Assembly: GCA_947646655.1 (NCBI GenBank)
Contig: CANSHI010000002.1
Coordinates: forward strand, 62,001 to 126,000
DNA length: 64,000 bases
Direction of reading: 5' to 3'
DNA from: an uncultured bacterium
GTDB lineage: Bacteria; Bacillota_I; Bacilli_A; RF39; UBA660
Part shown: positions 45,079-54,262 of the stretch, in pieces
How positions within the stretch are numbered: the stretch's first letter is position 1
Layout: every line of letters begins with the position of its first letter
Program-made: the position numbers and the translations under genes
The notes under the pieces: generated by a model
Told to the model about the DNA's origin: nothing
What the model saw: the letters and a program-made list of their open reading frames with translations, nothing else
Database searches by the model: none

Positions 45079-45830
45079 TGCAATAAAACCTGTCGATAAA
45101 CGAGTTATCAAAACAGATTCTAAAGAATTTATTATTGATTTAGAGGCTAATTATTTTAATGAGGTAGATGAATTAAAAAAAGCATTAGATGATAAAAGAC
45201 CGTTACCGAAAGAAACTTTAAGATCTTTGGAAGAATCAATTAATCTTGAATGGACATATAACAGTAATGGTATAGAAGGTAATACTTTATCGTTACGCTA
45301 GATACAAATAGTATTAGAGGGAATTACAGTGGGAGGAAAATCAATAAAAGAGCATTTAGAGGCTATCAATCACGAAAAGGCTATTTTATATTTAAATGAT
45401 TTGGTAAAAGAAAATAATCCTATTACAGAATGGAACATCAAAAGTATTCATCAATTAGTTTTAAAAGATATTGATGATGATAATTCAGGAAGATATAGAA
45501 GAGAAAATGTTACTATAAAAGGGGCTACTCATATTCCTCCTGATTATTTGAAAGTACCAGAGTGAGCGTTGGAATAAAACTGCTTTGCTACATGGTGAAT
45601 TAGTTAAAATTCACCTATTTATAGATGGCAATGGTAGGACATCAAGGTTACTTATGAATTTAGATTTAATGAATCACGGATATAATCCAGTGATAATTAA
45701 AAAAGCGGATAGATTAGAATATTTTGAAGCATTAGATAAAGCTCTTACAACTGGTGATTACACAGATTTTGTTAGATTACTAACAAGGCTGGAAATAGAA
45801 ATGTTAAAGAAATATTTAGAATTATTATAG
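45079..45830 (+). pseudogene. Fic-family AMP transferase, broken
   Basis: Fic enzymes modify proteins with AMP or similar groups. Reading pieces: INLEWTYNSNGIEGNTLSL (inhibitory-helix type motif), a stop at 45299-45301, the segment with AINHEKAILYLNDL and SGRYRRENVTIKGATHIPP, a TGA near 45564, then the active-site loop as HLFIDGNGRTSRLLMN (family HPFxDGNGRxxR). The end ITSKLEIEMLKKYLELL-like helix stops at 45830. With two nonsense changes the protein is inactive. The beginning (about 45079) is approximate and no start codon is clear. Partner of rhuM. Confidence 0.82.
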
Positions 45831-45839
45831 GAGGTAAAT

Positions 45840-46313
45840 ATGGTTAATGAAAAAAAAGATTTTAATGCAATGATGAATAATAATAAGGATATGCCTAAAA
45901 TACAAATTGTAAAAGATGAAAAAACAATAAAAAAATATGGTGGAACTAAAATGTTTTTTGCGCCACCAATTTATTACAATGAGTTAATGAAAAAAGTACC
46001 AAAAGGGAAACTAATGACGGTTAGTCAAATGAGAGAATACCTAGCAAAAGAAAATGATGCAGATTTTACTGATCCTATGACAGCTGGTATATTTGTAAAT
46101 ATAGTTGCTTGGGCTAGTTCTCAAAGAACTACTGATATAACACCATATTGGAGAACATTAAAATCGGATGGAGAATTGAACGCTAAGTATCCTGAAGGGA
46201 TAGAGTTGCAAAAAAGCTTATTGGAGAAAGAAGGACATACGATTATTTTAAAAGGAACAAAAAATAAAAAATACTATGTTAAGGATTTTAAAAATAGTTT
46301 GATAGAATTATAA
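45840..46313 (+). CDS. MGMT/alkyltransferase-like protein without the reactive cysteine
   Basis: 157 residues. The central part follows the DNA-binding domain of O6-alkylguanine DNA alkyltransferases: VPKGKLMTVSQMREYLAKE, then a helix, then ITPYWRTLKSDGELN where MGMT has IPCHRV..DG, and GIELQKSLLEKEGH (compare RKRALLEHEG). The PCHR cysteine is replaced by Tyr (PYWR). Alkyltransferase-like proteins (ATL, with Trp or Ala there) bind lesions and flag them for excision repair. An extra 40 residues lie at the N-terminus. AGGAGG precedes the ATG. Nine bases after the Fic stop. Confidence 0.7.
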   Translation: MVNEKKDFNAMMNNNKDMPKIQIVKDEKTIKKYGGTKMFFAPPIYYNELMKKVPKGKLMTVSQMREYLAKENDADFTDPMTAGIFVNIVAWASSQRTTDITPYWRTLKSDGELNAKYPEGIELQKSLLEKEGHTIILKGTKNKKYYVKDFKNSLIEL

Positions 46314-46331
46314 TTTTATTATAGGAGCAAT

Positions 46332-46425
46332 ATGGAAATATTAAAGTATATTGCTTGAAGCAAAAGCAAAGAATGATATAGAGGTAATATCAAAAAAATT
46401 AGAAGTTATAAATGAGCAATGTTAA
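46332..46425 (+). pseudogene. Remnant of a small gene
   Basis: ATG with AGGAG upstream opens MEILKYI, then a 1-base slip; the adjacent frame continues LLEAKAKNDIEVISKKLEVIN to a stop at 46423-46425. Probably the end of an island gene. Low confidence. Confidence 0.35.
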
Positions 46426-46491
46426 AAACGAAAAAGATAAAAGGATTTTAAATTATTAGGAAAAATAAGAAAACAGAGGGAGTGAAGAAAT

Positions 46492-47334
46492 TTGAAGAAA
46501 GAGACATTTATTGAATATGCTAATAACACTTTTAAAGATAAAGCATTAGAATTAGTATTAAAAAATATTGATCTATTTTTTGATGATATAGAAATAAAGC
46601 ATCAACAGAAGTACAAATTAAATGATGAAGTATCTTTAAAAAGAGGAACATTTTTACACGGTATTCCAGGATATATAGAAAATTTTGACTGGATCGTAGA
46701 AAATGGTTTTTTGGCAGTTGATTTTACAGGTAAAAGTGAAGGAAAAAATAAAATAAAAAATAGTATTGGAATGTGGAATATCCAAGAAGATATTTCTTTA
46801 AAAGATTATATAACTTCGTATAGTGGATTTACTATTACATATACGATTGGGAGAGGTCCAGGATCTAAAAAAATGTCTGAGTTAGTACCGTATCATATGT
46901 TTGATAACTTTACTGAGGAGTTAAATAATAGAGAAGATGTTTGGACATATTGGGGTGAAAAAACGAAAGAAGTGACGTTTTTGCCTAGTCTAGTTTCTGA
47001 TAAAAGACAAATTGCATTTATTTTAAATATGGAAAGTGAATATGCTCAAGAACTTAGTAAAGCAGATGTTTGGAACGTAGAATATGATGAAGAAACATTA
47101 AAAGAGTTTTTAGATTATCGATATCTTCCTCAATTTGTAGAATTAAGATTTAATAAAGATGCTACTTCTACAGATAGGGAAGCTGCTATAATGTTTGGAC
47201 TACCGATAAAGCTTGTTGAAGGAGTGTTTGTAGGTAGAAAACTTGAAAATGACCAAAATGCTCTTTTATATATTAAAAGCAAGTTGTCACACTGTTATAT
47301 TTGTAATTTAAATGGAAAAGTTATTGTAGAATAA
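46492..47334 (+). CDS. Unknown protein; weak resemblance to ADP-ribosyltransferase-like folds
   Basis: 280 residues, no signal or membrane segment, TTG start with GAGGGAGTGA upstream. Not recognised. The segment LKRGTFLHGIPGYIENFDWIVENGFLAVDF has the shape of the first strand-His-Gly motif of ART/PARP-like enzymes (LYHGT followed by helix and GL), and EAAIMFGLPIKLVEGVFVG near the end could be the closing strands. This is a pattern impression only. By eye, CG-containing codons return here, so the gene looks more like the chromosome than the island. Neighbour of the deoxyribosyltransferase-like gene, with 96 bases between them. Confidence 0.55.
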   Translation: MKKETFIEYANNTFKDKALELVLKNIDLFFDDIEIKHQQKYKLNDEVSLKRGTFLHGIPGYIENFDWIVENGFLAVDFTGKSEGKNKIKNSIGMWNIQEDISLKDYITSYSGFTITYTIGRGPGSKKMSELVPYHMFDNFTEELNNREDVWTYWGEKTKEVTFLPSLVSDKRQIAFILNMESEYAQELSKADVWNVEYDEETLKEFLDYRYLPQFVELRFNKDATSTDREAAIMFGLPIKLVEGVFVGRKLENDQNALLYIKSKLSHCYICNLNGKVIVE

Positions 47335-47430
47335 CTAGTTTGTCTTGCTTTTGAACAATAGTTTTGTTAGAATATTTTATAACACATAAAAGTTACAGAC
47401 TTTAGATGTATATGATAGGAGCAATTTTAA

Positions 47431-48258
47431 ATGAAAATATTTATAATATGTAGTAAGAAGTTTTATTCAAGAATTAGTGAATTAGAGAATAAATTAATAA
47501 AAATGGGACATACACCATTTATGCCTAATTGTTATGATGAACCTGATGTTGAAGAAAAGTTTAAGACGATGGGTGAAAATGAACATCAAAAATTTAAGGC
47601 TAGAATGTATAAACAGAGTAGAGAAATGCTAAAAAATGTGGATGCTGTTTTAGTTTTAAATTTTGATAAAGAGAAAGATGGTAAAGTAGAAAAAAATTAT
47701 ATAGGCGGTGCTACATTTTTAGAAATGTATGATGCATTTTGTATGGGCAAAGAAATCTTTATGATGAATCCCGCTCCTCAAAGTATTTTGTATGATGAAA
47801 TAGTCGGCTTTAGTCCTCGTGTTATAAATGGAGATTTAAGCTTGATACAGGATACTATTAATGTAGACTTTGATTTAGAAAATTACTTGATGTGGCTTGC
47901 AAGTTTTTCTGAGACATTTCCGAATTTTTATAGTGAAAGTAGGTTTGTTGGTGATCCCTGTGTTAGGGAAGAAGATAAAACTAATATAAAATGCTTATTT
48001 AGGTTATATGCATTGCTAAAAGAAAAATGCTCAGATTTTATTATTGATAATGTTTTTGATGAAACTATAAAATTTAAATTTGACTCTGTAGGTTATGAAA
48101 TTAACTCTCATGAAAATAATGGAAATTTATGTAGTCTTAAAAGAGTTTCTTTAGGAGTAGATAGTGCTGATTATTTTGATGTAGAAAATATTTTATATGA
48201 AGATACATCAAAAGCTTATATTAATAAACCAAACTCAAATAAAACTAGAGAAGTTTAA
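47431..48258 (+). CDS. Nucleoside 2-deoxyribosyltransferase-like domain protein
   Basis: 275 residues. The first 150 form a Rossmann-like domain: KIFIICSKKFYSRI, a GHTPFMPNC strand end, VDAVLVLNFDK, and the active-site stretch NYIGGATFLEMYDAFCMGKEIFMMNP, with the candidate nucleophile Glu in FLEM, then VINGDLS. This matches the deoxyribosyltransferase-like family that acts on nucleosides or nucleotides. Residues 160-275 are an unassigned helical domain. RBS AGGAG. Ends in a bidirectional terminator facing the helicase gene. Role unknown; nucleotide salvage or a nucleotide-based defence are both possible. Confidence 0.72.
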   Translation: MKIFIICSKKFYSRISELENKLIKMGHTPFMPNCYDEPDVEEKFKTMGENEHQKFKARMYKQSREMLKNVDAVLVLNFDKEKDGKVEKNYIGGATFLEMYDAFCMGKEIFMMNPAPQSILYDEIVGFSPRVINGDLSLIQDTINVDFDLENYLMWLASFSETFPNFYSESRFVGDPCVREEDKTNIKCLFRLYALLKEKCSDFIIDNVFDETIKFKFDSVGYEINSHENNGNLCSLKRVSLGVDSADYFDVENILYEDTSKAYINKPNSNKTREV

Positions 48259-48279
48259 AGATGTCTCTAGTTTTATTTT
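48241..48279. terminator. Bidirectional terminator
   Basis: Perfect 11-pair stem AAAACTAGAGA (48241-48251) with TCTCTAGTTTT (48264-48274), serving the converging genes at 47431 and 48273. Confidence 0.85.
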
Positions 48280-49796
48280 TCTATTACATTCTTGTAGTTT
48301 TCTTCGAGTTCTTTTATAAATATCGATTTATCCTTATGAGGCACTAAAAGAAAAACTTTATTTTTGGTACGAGTAAGCGCAACATAAAATAATCTTCTTT
48401 CTTCGTCAAATGGAAACTTAGATTTATGTGGAGAAACAAAGCGAAGAATTTCGTCATCTTTTTGTTGACTGGGAAATCCAAGAGTTGAATCGGTTAAGTT
48501 TATTATAATAACATTATCGCTTTCTAATCCTTTTGATTTGTGAGTCGTCATATAAGTAATTTTTAAACTAGGATGATCGTATGAAAATATTTGATTATTA
48601 TTCATTTTAAACTTAGTCGTATCTAAAAAGTAATTAATATCTTTATTATTTCGCCCTAAAATTAGTATATCACCTTTGCTAGTTTTTTGAATGTAGTCAA
48701 TTGTTTCGGTAAGTGCATTTTTGGCATAAGTATAATTTTTAATTATTATAGGTTTTCGAATGGATTTTTGAGACCGAAGTTTTTTTCGCATTTGATCTTT
48801 ATTTTTCATGACAAATGAACCAGCAACATCGATAAGTTCTTGACTATTGCGGTAAGTATTTTGAATTTTTAAGATTTTTCCATCTTTAAACATTTTTTTA
48901 AAATCTAAAAATAGTGAAAGATCACAGCCAGTAAACCTATATATAGATTGAAAATCATCTCCTACTGCCACTAGACGTGCATTAGTTTTTTCAAGTATGC
49001 TTTTAACTAAGTTGAAGCGCACAAGTGATGTATCTTGGTATTCGTCGATTAATATATATTTTAACTTGTGGAAAAAGCCATATTTGTCCACAGTTTTTTT
49101 AGCTTTGATTAACATATCATCAAAATCTATTTCTCGATTTTGCTCTAAATAATCTGTATACTTGTTATAAATTACTATTGCTAAGGTTAAAAGAAGTTTT
49201 TCTCTTTTATATTTTTTAAAATTGAAAGTCAGCTTAGCTCTATCTAAAAATTTTAAAAAGTCTTCAACCTGATGATTATTCGATTTGAATAAATGGATAA
49301 ATGTAGATAAAAGATTACTTAAAGAAACAATTTCTTCAGGATGATCGGCTAAAAATTTTTTATATTCGTCTGCTGATTTTAAGTTAAAATATTTTAGTAA
49401 AATTTTTAGATTTGCTAAATTTTTCTTGTAAAGAACTTCAGTATAGAAAAATTCTCTTATTATATCTTCTAAAAGATTTGTATCAGCTATATCGAAAGTC
49501 ATGTGTCGTTTTAAGATTTCAAGAGAAAGCTTATGAAAAGTATAAACGTCTATAGTAAGATTAAGATCTTCATAAATCTTTCTTTTTAGATCGGAGGATG
49601 CGGCTGTAGTAAAAGATATACATAAAATCTCTTTGGGGTTGATATTTTTTTCTTGAACTAAATATTTTATTTTACCTAATAAAGTTAATGATTTTCCAGA
49701 TCCGGCTCCTGCAACTACTAAAAGGTGCTTATGGTTATCTTTAACTATGGCAGTTTGTTCTTTATCTAACGTATATTTTCCAACAGTTATTTTCAT
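48273..49796 (-). CDS. UvrD/HelD-like superfamily 1 DNA helicase
   Basis: 507 residues, compact for this superfamily (PcrA is about 740). Motifs: VVAGAGSGKSLTLLGKI (Walker A), CISFTTAAS (Ia), YILIDEYQDTS (II), AVGDDFQSIYRFTG (III), NTYRNSQEL (IV), THKSKGLESDNVIIINL (V) and ERRLFYVALTRTK (VI). The long 1B/2B insertions of UvrD are reduced, closer to helicase IV. It would unwind DNA 3' to 5' during repair or remove bound proteins. Minus strand, own unit, ATG at 49796. Confidence 0.9.
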   Translation of the reverse strand: MKITVGKYTLDKEQTAIVKDNHKHLLVVAGAGSGKSLTLLGKIKYLVQEKNINPKEILCISFTTAASSDLKRKIYEDLNLTIDVYTFHKLSLEILKRHMTFDIADTNLLEDIIREFFYTEVLYKKNLANLKILLKYFNLKSADEYKKFLADHPEEIVSLSNLLSTFIHLFKSNNHQVEDFLKFLDRAKLTFNFKKYKREKLLLTLAIVIYNKYTDYLEQNREIDFDDMLIKAKKTVDKYGFFHKLKYILIDEYQDTSLVRFNLVKSILEKTNARLVAVGDDFQSIYRFTGCDLSLFLDFKKMFKDGKILKIQNTYRNSQELIDVAGSFVMKNKDQMRKKLRSQKSIRKPIIIKNYTYAKNALTETIDYIQKTSKGDILILGRNNKDINYFLDTTKFKMNNNQIFSYDHPSLKITYMTTHKSKGLESDNVIIINLTDSTLGFPSQQKDDEILRFVSPHKSKFPFDEERRLFYVALTRTKNKVFLLVPHKDKSIFIKELEENYKNVIEK

Positions 49797-49885
49797 AAAA
49801 TCATCTCTTATTAATTATATATTTTATAAATTTAAATTGCAAATTTTAAGTATAATTTTGAGAAATAAAAAAAGATAAAAATCTT

Positions 49886-50425
49886 TTAAATCTTGAAATC
49901 TAATATATCTTTGTCATTCATGTTTTTGTTGTCAAAATAAAATCTTTCGTCTATTCCATGTATTCTAGATATTATATTAGAAGGAAATTTCTTTATAAGT
50001 AAGTTTAGTGAAGTAGTATATTTATTATAATATGACTTTGCCGCATCACTTTTTTCAACGACTATTTTTAACTCTGTAGATAAGTTTCTATAATTGTCGT
50101 TGTCCAATTTATCGGGAAAATCTTCTCTTATTTTTTTAAATGTATCTGTAACTTTTGTCATTTTACGATCGGCATCAAAGTTACTCATTTTATCACTCTC
50201 AAAATCTTTAAAGTTATTTTGATCTAGTTCTGTTGAAGAATTAATTTCTTTTTCCATACTTACTAGTAGGTCAAACCTTTTTCTTAAAGTTTCATCTATT
50301 TCGCTTTCTGCTTCATTGATTCTTACTATACATTTTTGAAGTTTGTTATATATAAAAATGTAGCCGATTACTAAAAAAGCTGCTAGAGCAATTAATACAA
50401 AGATTATTACTGTTACTATTTCCAC
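49886..50425 (-). CDS. LemA-family membrane protein
   Basis: 179 residues: an N-terminal membrane helix (3-25) followed by the LemA helical bundle. The signature YNKLQKCIVRINEAESEIDETLRKRFDLL is clear (family YN.L......v..aws.idv.L.rR.dLi), and the end SNIISRIHGIDERFYF replaces the usual FP...A...GF. Function unknown in general; LemA proteins are antigens or stress proteins in some pathogens. GTG start with AGGATG upstream. Alone in the divergent gap with uvrA. Confidence 0.85.
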   Translation of the reverse strand: MEIVTVIIFVLIALAAFLVIGYIFIYNKLQKCIVRINEAESEIDETLRKRFDLLVSMEKEINSSTELDQNNFKDFESDKMSNFDADRKMTKVTDTFKKIREDFPDKLDNDNYRNLSTELKIVVEKSDAAKSYYNKYTTSLNLLIKKFPSNIISRIHGIDERFYFDNKNMNDKDILDFKI

Positions 50426-50578
50426 AATGAGTCACATCCTATAATTACATTATAACAAAATATGGGGATATTTTAAATAGAATTTCTGTAAAAACAACTT
50501 TTTTTACAAATTGGTAAGTTCACACTTTTAATTTATTTAAAATGTGTTAAAATAATAAGGAAATTTGGTGGTGGCTTT

Positions 50579-53383
50579 ATGGATAAAATTGTTATAAAGG
50601 GAGCAAGAGAAAATAATTTAAAAAATGTTGATATCGAAATTCCAAAAAATAAACTAGTAGTAATGACTGGAGTAAGTGGTTCTGGAAAAAGTAGTTTAGC
50701 GTTCGATACAATTTATGCAGAGGGACAGAGAAGATATGTCGAAAGTTTAAGTGCTTATGCTAGACAGTTTTTAGGAGGTACAGAAAAACCTGATGTCGAT
50801 TCAATAGAAGGTTTAAGTCCTAGTATTTCAATAGATCAAAAAACGACAAGTAAAAATCCTCGAAGTACAGTAGGAACTGTTACAGAAATTTATGATTATT
50901 TGAGACTTTTATTTGCTAGAGTAGGTACTCCTTATTGTCCAAATCATAATACTCCAATTAAAAGTCAAACTGTTGATGAGATTGTCGATAAGATTTTCTC
51001 TTACGGAGAGGGTACAAAAATTGAAGTCATGGCTCCAGTAGTCCGTGCTGAAAAAGGCATGCATATTCAAGTAATTGAAGACTTGAGAAAAAATGGATTT
51101 ACGAGAGCAAGAGTTAATGGGACTGTATACGATTTAAGCGAAGATATAAAATTAGAAAAAAATAAAAAAGATACTATAGAAGTTATCGTCGACAGAATTG
51201 TAGTCCGTGAAAAAGATAGAGCACGTCTTTCTGAATCTATCGAAACTTCTACTAAGATGGCTCATGGCAGAGTTTTAGTGAATATAGTTGGAGATAGAGA
51301 AGTACTATTTAGTGAAAATTTTGCATGTCCTATTTGTGATTTTTCACTACCTGAGTTAGAGCCAAATATGTTTTCTTTTAACAATCCTTTTGGGGCGTGT
51401 GAAGATTGTAAAGGTTTAGGCTTTAAACAGATGATAAATTTGAATCTTTTAATTCCGGATAGAAAGAAATCTATAATAAAAGGTGCTATAAAGGGGTTAA
51501 GTTTAGATTCTAGTATTATGATGACAGAACTTGAGACTGTTGCGAAACATTATGATATCGATTTAAATGCTCCTATAGAAAAACTAACTAAAGAAAAATT
51601 GGATATTATACTTTATGGAAGTCCTGATATTTTAACATTTGACTATGTTGCAAAAAATGGAAATACTAGACATACGAGCAGTTATTTTGAAGGGATCGTA
51701 AAAAATCTTGAAAGACGATACATTGAAACTAATAGTGCTTGGATTAGAGAGTGGCTAGATATGTATATGATGGATACTGAGTGTCCAACTTGTCATGGTG
51801 CTAGATTAAAAAGTGATACATTGGCAGTTAAAATCGGTGACAAAAGTATATATGAAGTAAGTTTAATGAGTATTGCTAAATTAATTCCTTTTTTCGAAAA
51901 ATTAAAATTGTCAAAAGAGGAAGCTAAGATTGCAGAATTATTGCTAAAAGAAATTTTGAATAGATTAAATTTTTTAAAGAATGTAGGTCTTGAATATTTG
52001 ACTTTGGCAAGAACGGCATCTACTTTGTCAGGTGGAGAGTTGCAAAGAATTAGGCTAGCTACTCAAATAGGAAGTAGATTAACTGGAGTTCTTTATGTAC
52101 TTGATGAACCTAGTATTGGACTACATCAAAGAGATAATGATAAACTTATAAATTCTCTTTTAGAAATGAGAGATTTAGGAAATACATTGATAGTAGTAGA
52201 ACACGATGAAGATACTATGAGAGCAGCCGATTACTTAATAGATGTCGGTCCTGAAGCGGGAGAAAATGGTGGAAGAATTGTTTCACAAGGAACTCCTACG
52301 GAGGTTATGAATGATAAGAATAGTTTAACAGGTAAATATTTAAGTGGTGAATTAAAAATTGAGGTTCCTAAAAAGCGAAGAAAAGGAAATGGAAATGTTT
52401 TAGAAATAAAAGGCGCTAAAGAACATAATTTAAAAAATATCAATGTTAAAATACCTCTTGGAAAGTTTGTGTGCGTTACTGGTGTAAGTGGCTCAGGTAA
52501 AAGTAGTCTAGTTGATGAAATTATTTATAAAGCTCTTATGAAGAATGTATATAATTCCAAAGTCGAACCTGGTCTTTGTAAGGCTATAAAAGGACTTGAA
52601 CATATAGATAAAGTTGTTCAGATTAGTCAGGATCCAATTGGTAGAACTCCTAGAAGTAATCCAGCAACATATATCGGTCTTTTCGACGACATAAGAGATT
52701 TATTTGCAGAACTTAAGGAATCCAAAATTAGAGGATTTGATAAAGGAAGATTTTCGTTTAATGTCAAAGGTGGAAGATGTGAAGCTTGTTGGGGAGACGG
52801 AGTAAAAAAAATCGAGATGCATTTCTTACCTGATGTTTATGTACCTTGTGATGTATGTGATGGCAAGAGATATAATAAAGAGACTTTAGAAGTCAAATTT
52901 AAAGGTAAAAATATTTATGAAGTTTTAGATATGCGTGTAAGTGAAGCGATAGACTTTTTTGATAGTGTACCAAAAATTAAAACAAAATTGCAAATGCTAA
53001 TCGATGTCGGCTTATCTTATATAAAACTTGGTCAGAGTGCTCCTACCTTATCTGGTGGAGAAGCTGGAAGAATAAAATTGGCTAAAGAACTTCAAAAGAA
53101 ACCTACAGGAAAAAGTATATTTATTTTGGATGAACCGACAACAGGTTTGCATTCTGAGGATATTAGAAAATTGCTTACTATTTTAAATCGAATTGTCGAT
53201 AATGGTGATACTGTTTTGGTAATCGAACACAATTTAGATGTCATAAAAGTCGCTGATCACATAATCGATTTAGGTCCTGAAGGTGGTGATGGAGGTGGCG
53301 AGATAGTCGCTGTTGGTACTCCTGAGCAAATAGTAAAAGTGAGTGAATCTTATACAGGTAAATATTTAAAGAAAATGTTATAA
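50579..53383 (+). CDS. uvrA: UvrABC system protein A
   Basis: DNA-damage recognition ATPase of nucleotide excision repair. 934 residues, normal. Two ABC ATPase halves: Walker A GVSGSGKSSLAFDT at the start and GVSGSGKSSLVDEI at about residue 640, with signatures TLSGGELQRIRLA and TLSGGEAGRIKLA. Zinc sites CPICDF...CEDCKG, CPTCHG and CEACWGDG...CDVCDG are all present. No uvrB or uvrC adjoins it, unlike the usual uvrB-uvrA order. ATG with GGTGGTGG upstream; followed by a strong terminator. Confidence 0.98.
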   Translation: MDKIVIKGARENNLKNVDIEIPKNKLVVMTGVSGSGKSSLAFDTIYAEGQRRYVESLSAYARQFLGGTEKPDVDSIEGLSPSISIDQKTTSKNPRSTVGTVTEIYDYLRLLFARVGTPYCPNHNTPIKSQTVDEIVDKIFSYGEGTKIEVMAPVVRAEKGMHIQVIEDLRKNGFTRARVNGTVYDLSEDIKLEKNKKDTIEVIVDRIVVREKDRARLSESIETSTKMAHGRVLVNIVGDREVLFSENFACPICDFSLPELEPNMFSFNNPFGACEDCKGLGFKQMINLNLLIPDRKKSIIKGAIKGLSLDSSIMMTELETVAKHYDIDLNAPIEKLTKEKLDIILYGSPDILTFDYVAKNGNTRHTSSYFEGIVKNLERRYIETNSAWIREWLDMYMMDTECPTCHGARLKSDTLAVKIGDKSIYEVSLMSIAKLIPFFEKLKLSKEEAKIAELLLKEILNRLNFLKNVGLEYLTLARTASTLSGGELQRIRLATQIGSRLTGVLYVLDEPSIGLHQRDNDKLINSLLEMRDLGNTLIVVEHDEDTMRAADYLIDVGPEAGENGGRIVSQGTPTEVMNDKNSLTGKYLSGELKIEVPKKRRKGNGNVLEIKGAKEHNLKNINVKIPLGKFVCVTGVSGSGKSSLVDEIIYKALMKNVYNSKVEPGLCKAIKGLEHIDKVVQISQDPIGRTPRSNPATYIGLFDDIRDLFAELKESKIRGFDKGRFSFNVKGGRCEACWGDGVKKIEMHFLPDVYVPCDVCDGKRYNKETLEVKFKGKNIYEVLDMRVSEAIDFFDSVPKIKTKLQMLIDVGLSYIKLGQSAPTLSGGEAGRIKLAKELQKKPTGKSIFILDEPTTGLHSEDIRKLLTILNRIVDNGDTVLVIEHNLDVIKVADHIIDLGPEGGDGGGEIVAVGTPEQIVKVSESYTGKYLKKML

Positions 53384-53387
53384 AAAT

Positions 53388-53418
53388 AAAAGTATGCAGA
53401 TTTAGTCTGTATACTTTT
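53388..53418. terminator. Bidirectional terminator after uvrA
   Basis: Thirteen-pair stem (53388-53400 with 53406-53418), loop TTTAG, T run on the plus strand. It also ends the minus-strand gene at 53419. Confidence 0.88.
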
Positions 53419-54096
53419 TTATAAACGTCTAGATTTTTGTTCTTTTGTTTTGTTTTCTAGTGGCGAATTTAAATTTTCTGATATTGGAAAATGATAATCA
53501 CCGTCGGTGCAGGTATAAAATGTAGGATCAGGTGTATGTTTTTCTTCAGTTTTGTGAAAGCCGCAAGTTAAACATATATTAGTTTCAGGATCAAAATCGT
53601 GTTCTTCTCTATGTGTAGGAATTACAGTTGGTCCTGGAGTAGGCTTTACAGATGGTGCTGGAGTTACAGTTGGTTCTGGCATCGGAGTTGGTTTAGGAAT
53701 AGGCTCTGATATTGGTAATGGAAATTCAGATGTATCCGTCTTTGTATGTTTTGTTGCTTCAACAGTTTTGTGATAACCACAAATTAAACATATGCCAGTT
53801 TCAGGATCAAAATCGTGCTTTTGTATAGTAAATTTAGTTGGTTCTGGGTTTACAGTTGGTTTTGGAGTCGGAGTTGGTGGTGTAATTTCAGGTTTAGAAA
53901 CAAGATCGGATTCCTGATATTTGTCGTTTTTAAGTTGATTCAATTTTCTTTTTATATCTTTAATATTAGAAATAATTTGGACCATTCCTGATGCCCATTC
54001 ATCTGATCCATAAGCATCTCCAGCGTTTTCTATATTTAATTTTTCTAATAAATCATTATATCTTTTTAATTCTTTTTTTAATTCTTCTATATTCAT
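53419..54096 (-). CDS. Pro/Thr-rich protein with two H-x8-C-x2-C-x2-H repeats
   Basis: 225 residues, not recognised. Residues 1-56 are helical or coiled (MNIEELKKELKRYNDLLEKL and KDIKRKLNQLKN). Two Pro/Thr/Glu/Lys linkers (about 70-89 and 130-161, PTPTPKPTVNPEP type) separate two copies of HDFDPETxICLxCGxHK (94-110 and 166-182). In each, His, two Cys and His form H-x8-C-x2-C-x2-H, a plausible zinc site. No signal peptide or membrane anchor is visible, although such linkers are usual in exported proteins. Minus strand, alone, facing uvrA. Confidence 0.75.
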   Translation of the reverse strand: MNIEELKKELKRYNDLLEKLNIENAGDAYGSDEWASGMVQIISNIKDIKRKLNQLKNDKYQESDLVSKPEITPPTPTPKPTVNPEPTKFTIQKHDFDPETGICLICGYHKTVEATKHTKTDTSEFPLPISEPIPKPTPMPEPTVTPAPSVKPTPGPTVIPTHREEHDFDPETNICLTCGFHKTEEKHTPDPTFYTCTDGDYHFPISENLNSPLENKTKEQKSRRL

Positions 54097-54212
54097 TTAA
54101 TTTTCCTTCTTTCAACAATATTATATCATTATATGTATGATTTTACTAGAAATTTTTAATTATTTATGTCAATAGATTTTTAGCTTTGATATATTTATTT
54201 CCTGCTTTAATA

Positions 54213-54241
54213 TTTACAACATAATTTTAATTTGATATAAT
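54213..54241 (+). promoter_or_regulatory. Promoter of ychF
   Basis: TTTACA (54213-54218), a 17-base spacer and TATAAT (54236-54241). Closely similar to the sequence at 60096-60124. Confidence 0.8.
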
Positions 54242-54262
54242 ATCGTTCGAAGGTGATTTTTT

